Shown one piece after another: positions 14,638-17,842 of a stretch of DNA of 17,842 nucleotides. Made by a program: the position numbers and the translations under genes. Source of the stretch: Bacteroidales bacterium (GTDB lineage Bacteria > Bacteroidota > Bacteroidia > Bacteroidales > Muribaculaceae); NCBI GenBank assembly GCA_900752535.1, contig CAADVV010000048.1, positions 1 to 17,842 on the forward strand. Direction: 5' to 3'. Each line of letters starts with the position of its first letter. The stretch's first letter is position 1. Under the pieces are notes generated by a model that had not been told where the DNA came from, made no database searches, and worked only from the letters and a program-made list of their open reading frames with translations.

Positions 14638-15639
14638 ATGGATAAGAAAAAAATAATCATCTTCGGTGCGACCGGGAATGTCGGTTCATATCTGACATTA
14701 TATGCTTTGGACTTCTTTGATAAAGAGAAGTTCGAGGTTATAGCCTCAGGTCGTCGTGACACAGAATTTTGGGCAAAACAGGGCGTTCCTTATTACTCTG
14801 TTGATTTAACCAAAAGGGAGGACTTTGAAAAACTTCCTCAGGAAAATGTCCATGCAGTCATTCATCTTGCGGCTGAAATCCCATCATATATGAGTGACTA
14901 TGATCCGCGTAAGTACATCGACAGTATAGTAGTAGGCACGACTAATGTGTTGGAGTATTGCCGCAAAGTCAGTGCTGACCGCATCATGTTCAGCCAGACT
15001 GTATTTGACGTGTCGTTGTATCCTCAGGACCATGTCCTCGATCCATATGACAAGCCCAATTTCAGCTATACCGGCGACCATGCTGTTTATGTTATAGCCA
15101 AGAACTGCGCTCTTGAAATGATGGAACATTATCATCTGGAATTCGGTCTTAAAAAGTTTGTGTTCCGTTTTCCTACCATTTATGAATACAGTCCGTATCA
15201 GTACTACTTTCCTAATGGAGTAAAAACCATGCGCCCGTTGTATCAGCAGATAAACAAGGCCATAAAAGGAGAGCCTCTGACAATTTGGGGTGACCCCAAT
15301 TATGCAAAAGACATGGTTCATGTCTATGACTGCGCTCAAATGATTTGTAAGGCATGTCTGGTTGATCGTGATGGCGGTTTCTATAATGTCAGCACCGGAA
15401 AACCGGTTACCTTGCTTGAACAATGTCAGGCCATAATCGACGTGTTCTCGCCGAAAGAGCATCCCTCGACCATTGAATTTATCGATCCCGGTCGTAAAAG
15501 TGGTGGAGGTTTTCTCATGGATATCACAAATGCAAGAGAAGAACTCGGATATGAACCGGTATACGATGTTCACAAGCTATTTCAGAATTATAAGGAAGAA
15601 ATGGCTCTCGACCGTTTCCTGGAGCTAAGAGGTAAATAA
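14638..15639 (+). CDS. NAD-dependent epimerase/dehydratase, extended SDR
   Basis: A 333-residue Rossmann-fold enzyme. The open frame extends upstream into the previous gene, but ATG 14638, one base after that stop, puts IIIFGATGNVGSYL (6-19) at the N-terminus, with the GxxGxxG nucleotide-binding motif at Gly10, Gly13 and Gly16. HLAAEIP (76-82) is the usual strand-4 region. SQT (119-121) holds the catalytic Ser/Thr, and YVIAK (151-155) is the YxxxK pair. GDPNYAKDMVHVYD, near residues 220-233, is the C-terminal substrate-domain motif common to sugar-nucleotide epimerases. It acts on a sugar nucleotide as an epimerase, reductase or dehydratase; motifs alone do not decide which. It is too short for a PglF/CapD-type membrane dehydratase. 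It is tightly packed with the following two genes (TAATG, then ATGA), suggesting one shared pathway. Confidence 0.85.
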   Translation: MDKKKIIIFGATGNVGSYLTLYALDFFDKEKFEVIASGRRDTEFWAKQGVPYYSVDLTKREDFEKLPQENVHAVIHLAAEIPSYMSDYDPRKYIDSIVVGTTNVLEYCRKVSADRIMFSQTVFDVSLYPQDHVLDPYDKPNFSYTGDHAVYVIAKNCALEMMEHYHLEFGLKKFVFRFPTIYEYSPYQYYFPNGVKTMRPLYQQINKAIKGEPLTIWGDPNYAKDMVHVYDCAQMICKACLVDRDGGFYNVSTGKPVTLLEQCQAIIDVFSPKEHPSTIEFIDPGRKSGGGFLMDITNAREELGYEPVYDVHKLFQNYKEEMALDRFLELRGK

Positions 15640-16649
15640 TGGAATTTGGATCTGATTTCCATAGGATTGAATATCCCATTGGCAGCGGTTTGCCATATGG
15701 GATATTTAATCATTATGTTTCCGGAAGACAACCTCTACTTGATATCGTTTTATCATCCGGATACAAACGGATATGGGTCCCAAGCTATTATTGTGGAGAA
15801 AGTCTGCTGATACTCAATAGAAGCGACATAAAAATAAGTCGTTATAAATGTTTGCCAACCGATAATCCTGACAAAAGCGTAGAAGCTCTTCCTTTGGAAA
15901 CAGATGATTTGCTTTTAAGACTTAACTATTTTGGTTTTCACGGTTTTCATGATAGCAGTAAATATCCATGTGATGTAATTGAAGACCATACTCATGATTT
16001 AATAGGGTTCTGGCCTGTTAGAAGTAACGCAAAGTGGTGCTTTGCATCTATCAGAAAATCTGTTCCTACTGCTGACGGAGGTATTCTTTGGTCTCCTGCA
16101 AATAGTCTCTTGCCGCGCCAACATTCACGAACCAGTGCTGTCGCAGGCTCTATGGCTTTAAGGTATTGCGCAATGGAGGCTAAGACGGAATTCCTGAATG
16201 GCAGACAGCTTGATAAGGAATCATTTCTTCAAGCATTTAGAGATACAGAGGAATGCTTTGGAACTTTTACATTGTCGGATTGGTCTTCTATTACAAACGA
16301 GATAATAAGTAGTATTGATATAGAATCCTGGTATAATCTGAAAAAGGCCAATTATATAAGCCTGCTTTCAGAGCTTGAGTTCAGAAATTCTACCCTAATT
16401 ACGGGAAATATTGAAAGTTCCACTCCTTTCTCTTTAATCATACTTTTTCATAGCAAAGCCCAGCGAGAAAATGCTCGGAGTTTTTTAATACGAAATAATG
16501 TTTATCCGGCGGTCTTATGGCCTGATGTATATAATAAAGATTCAGATGCCATAGATTTTTCGCAGCGGATGCTTTCGATTCATTGTGACGGAAGATATTC
16601 TGAAAATGACATGCGTATTCTTGCACAAATTCTAAATCATGTACTATGA
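15639..16649 (+). CDS. Atypical PLP-dependent aminotransferase-fold protein (DegT-like)
   Basis: A 336-residue protein that I recognise only by remote motifs. GRQPLLDIVL (29-38) and RIWVPSYYCGESL (44-56) resemble the G-R-x-A-L-x-x-x-L and V-P-x-Y-x-C patterns at the start of the PLP-binding domain in DegT-fold proteins. CDVIEDHTHDLIG (111-123) matches the V-I-E-D-A-A-Q-A-L-G strand, where Asp116 would contact the pyridine nitrogen. FASIRKSVPTADGGIL (135-150) matches the F-S-F-x-x-x-K...GEGG segment, with Lys140 as the possible Schiff-base lysine. The N-terminal region is short and the rest diverges from canonical DegT proteins, so it could be an active aminotransferase, another PLP enzyme or a sugar-binding relative. 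The start overlaps the SDR stop as TAATG, and the end overlaps the FemAB-like gene as ATGA. A canonical DegT gene lies just beyond, so this one is probably not the routine aminotransferase. Confidence 0.6.
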   Translation: MEFGSDFHRIEYPIGSGLPYGIFNHYVSGRQPLLDIVLSSGYKRIWVPSYYCGESLLILNRSDIKISRYKCLPTDNPDKSVEALPLETDDLLLRLNYFGFHGFHDSSKYPCDVIEDHTHDLIGFWPVRSNAKWCFASIRKSVPTADGGILWSPANSLLPRQHSRTSAVAGSMALRYCAMEAKTEFLNGRQLDKESFLQAFRDTEECFGTFTLSDWSSITNEIISSIDIESWYNLKKANYISLLSELEFRNSTLITGNIESSTPFSLIILFHSKAQRENARSFLIRNNVYPAVLWPDVYNKDSDAIDFSQRMLSIHCDGRYSENDMRILAQILNHVL

Positions 16650-17725
16650 TTGATATTATACCGATATCCAATCCGGAATTGTGGGATAATATTGTCTTAG
16701 GTTTTCCGAACGCTGATATATATTATCATCGGGGATATGTTGAAGCTTTCAGAATCCATGGAGACGGAGAACCCATGCTCATTCTGTATGAAGGCGATTG
16801 CTGCAAGGGGATATGTGTGATGATGAAGCGAGATGTCGCTGATGACCCACATTTCAAAGGTCTTATTCCCGCCGGGAAGTATTTTGACATGGTCACACCA
16901 TATGGTTATGGTGGTTTTATTTTTGACCAGACGCCGACTCTTAATGAAAAGCAGCATCTAAAAGCCGAAATAACAGAGGCCCTGATTCACGAAGGTGTCG
17001 TGGCTGCGTTTTTCCGTTTCCATCCCGTCCTTGACAATCCTTCTGATTCCAAAGATATAGTTGATGTCATCGATCTTGGACATACTATAGCTCTCGACCT
17101 ATCGTCACCGGAAATGATATGGGAGAATATCATAAGCAAGAACCGCAATATGATACGCAAGGCCGAGAAATCAGGCGTCGAGATCAGGCACGGCAAGGGC
17201 ATGGATTTGCTTAATAAATTCAGGGAAATCTATGATGAGACGATGCGTCATGACAATGCTGAGCGGTATTATTTCTTCGAAAAGGAATTTTATGAAAGCA
17301 TAGATAAAGACCTGCATGACAATTATGAGATTTTCTATGCATGCTATGAGGGAGAAATCATAGCCATGTCTATCATGCTTTTCAGCGGAAAGCAGATGCA
17401 CTATCATTTGTCTGGCTCTCGATATGAATACCGTCGGCTTGCCCCGAGCAATCTGTTGTTGTATAAAGCGGCGTTATGGGGCAATGAGCAAGGATTTAAC
17501 ACTTTCCATATGGGTGGAGGTGTCGGCTCCGGAGAAGACAGCCTGTATAAATTTAAGGCTGCCTTCAACAGGAACTCCGATTATCGCTTCTCAATCGGAA
17601 AAATAATTTTCAACTCTGAGGCCTATGATTATCTTTCAGATCTCAGAGGCCTTTCAAAAGAGGAAAAAGATGCAATCGGTTTCTTTCCGGTATATCGTGC
17701 AAATCAAGAAGTAAAAAGATTATAA
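16646..17725 (+). CDS. FemAB-like / GNAT (Acetyltransf_6-type) acyl or aminoacyl transferase
   Basis: A 359-residue protein with the double-GNAT layout of the FemAB superfamily. The N-terminal domain includes LIPAGKYFDMVTPYGYGG (73-90); TPYGYGG recurs in bacterial FemX-like proteins. The linking segment KNRNMIRKAEKSGVEI (165-180) matches the R-x-x-I-R-K-A-x-K-x-G-V signature. The C-terminal domain has YACYEGEIIAMSIML (231-245), HYHLSGS (252-258), LAPSNLLLYKAALWGNEQG (265-283) and GGGVGSGEDSLYKFKAAFNR (290-309). FemAB enzymes transfer amino acids from aminoacyl-tRNA to peptidoglycan precursors, while relatives in polysaccharide clusters (CelD/BioF-like) are thought to acylate sugars. Here it probably N-acylates an amino sugar, possibly with an amino acid; this is inference. 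No membrane segment is apparent. It follows the atypical PLP protein by ATGA overlap and precedes a DegT aminotransferase by 4 bases. Confidence 0.75.
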   Translation: MIDIIPISNPELWDNIVLGFPNADIYYHRGYVEAFRIHGDGEPMLILYEGDCCKGICVMMKRDVADDPHFKGLIPAGKYFDMVTPYGYGGFIFDQTPTLNEKQHLKAEITEALIHEGVVAAFFRFHPVLDNPSDSKDIVDVIDLGHTIALDLSSPEMIWENIISKNRNMIRKAEKSGVEIRHGKGMDLLNKFREIYDETMRHDNAERYYFFEKEFYESIDKDLHDNYEIFYACYEGEIIAMSIMLFSGKQMHYHLSGSRYEYRRLAPSNLLLYKAALWGNEQGFNTFHMGGGVGSGEDSLYKFKAAFNRNSDYRFSIGKIIFNSEAYDYLSDLRGLSKEEKDAIGFFPVYRANQEVKRL

Positions 17726-17729
17726 ATAT

Positions 17730-17842
17730 ATGAGCGAACGTATTTTACTTTGTCTGGCTCACATGAGCGGCAAGGAAATGGATTTTATCGAGGAGGCTTT
17801 TGCCGACAACTGGGTCGTGCCACTGGGGCCGAACGTCAACGG
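17730..17842 (+). CDS. DegT/DnrJ/EryC1 sugar-nucleotide aminotransferase, N-terminal end (partial)
   Basis: The first 37 codons only; the gene runs off the right edge. The start ATG lies 4 bases after the previous stop. The N-terminus contains MSGKEMDFIEEAF and NWVVPLGPNV, which match the opening of DegT-family PLP aminotransferases (typically H-M-S-G-x-E-x-x-x-V-x-x-A-F...N-W-I-x-P-L-G). This subgroup includes PglE- and WcfR-type enzymes that aminate UDP-4-keto-6-deoxy-HexNAc to give a 4-amino sugar, the kind of substrate small PglC/WcfS transferases use. The PLP lysine and other catalytic residues lie outside the window, so activity cannot be checked. GC is higher than in the AT-rich core. 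Confidence 0.85.
   Translation, partial: MSERILLCLAHMSGKEMDFIEEAFADNWVVPLGPNVN

Noticed and set aside
14884..15573. 229-codon open frame on the minus strand
   Set aside because: It lies wholly antisense to the SDR gene, whose motifs and length are convincing. The antisense product shows no recognisable motif.
1..17842. tRNA/rRNA genes, CRISPR arrays, insertion sequences, invertible promoters
   Set aside because: I saw no cloverleaf-like sequence, regularly spaced repeats, transposase motifs or long inverted repeats; nearly every base is in a glycan gene.

Overview
This window is the middle of a polysaccharide biosynthesis cluster (capsule or O-antigen, Wzx/Wzy-dependent type), with all genes on the + strand. 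It most likely comes from a Bacteroidales bacterium (Bacteroides/Muribaculaceae-like). The reasons are the gene families present, the lack of clear Shine-Dalgarno sequences before most starts, and a gene set resembling gut Bacteroidales capsule loci. That placement is an inference; no phylogenetic marker is present.

Layout. (1) 1-2257: the 3' end of a CapF/WbjC-type gene and a complete CapG/WbjD/FnlC-type UDP-HexNAc 2-epimerase, which together indicate UDP-N-acetyl-L-fucosamine synthesis. An AT-rich membrane acyltransferase gene, carrying a nine-G tract, sits exactly between them. (2) 2268-13787: a lower-GC, serotype-like core. It holds three GT4-type glycosyltransferases, one further GT-B enzyme, one GT-A-like sugar transferase, two NodB-type deacetylases, a GNAT acyltransferase, a Wzx flippase, a Wzy polymerase and a left-handed beta-helix acyltransferase. 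(3) 13788-13970: the only sizeable intergenic gap. (4) 13971-17842: a small PglC/WcfS-type initiating phosphoglycosyl transferase, an extended SDR, an atypical DegT-fold PLP protein, a FemAB-like acyl/aminoacyl transferase and the start of a canonical DegT/DnrJ/EryC1 aminotransferase.

How the genes may work together (inference). The aminotransferase and nearby enzymes make an amino-deoxy sugar nucleotide. The phosphoglycosyl transferase puts its sugar phosphate on undecaprenyl phosphate. A PglA-like enzyme and four other glycosyltransferases extend it, one of them probably adding L-FucNAc, giving a repeat unit of up to about six sugars. Deacetylases and several acyltransferases modify it, Wzx flips it and Wzy polymerises it. 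Most genes overlap by ATGA, so the cluster is probably one long, translationally coupled operon.

Most noteworthy: the G9 tract, where gain or loss of one G stops translation almost at once (a candidate on/off switch for glycan acylation); the insertion-like position of that gene at an ATGA junction; and the SDR / atypical PLP protein / FemAB-like trio, which may be a poorly described sugar-modification module.
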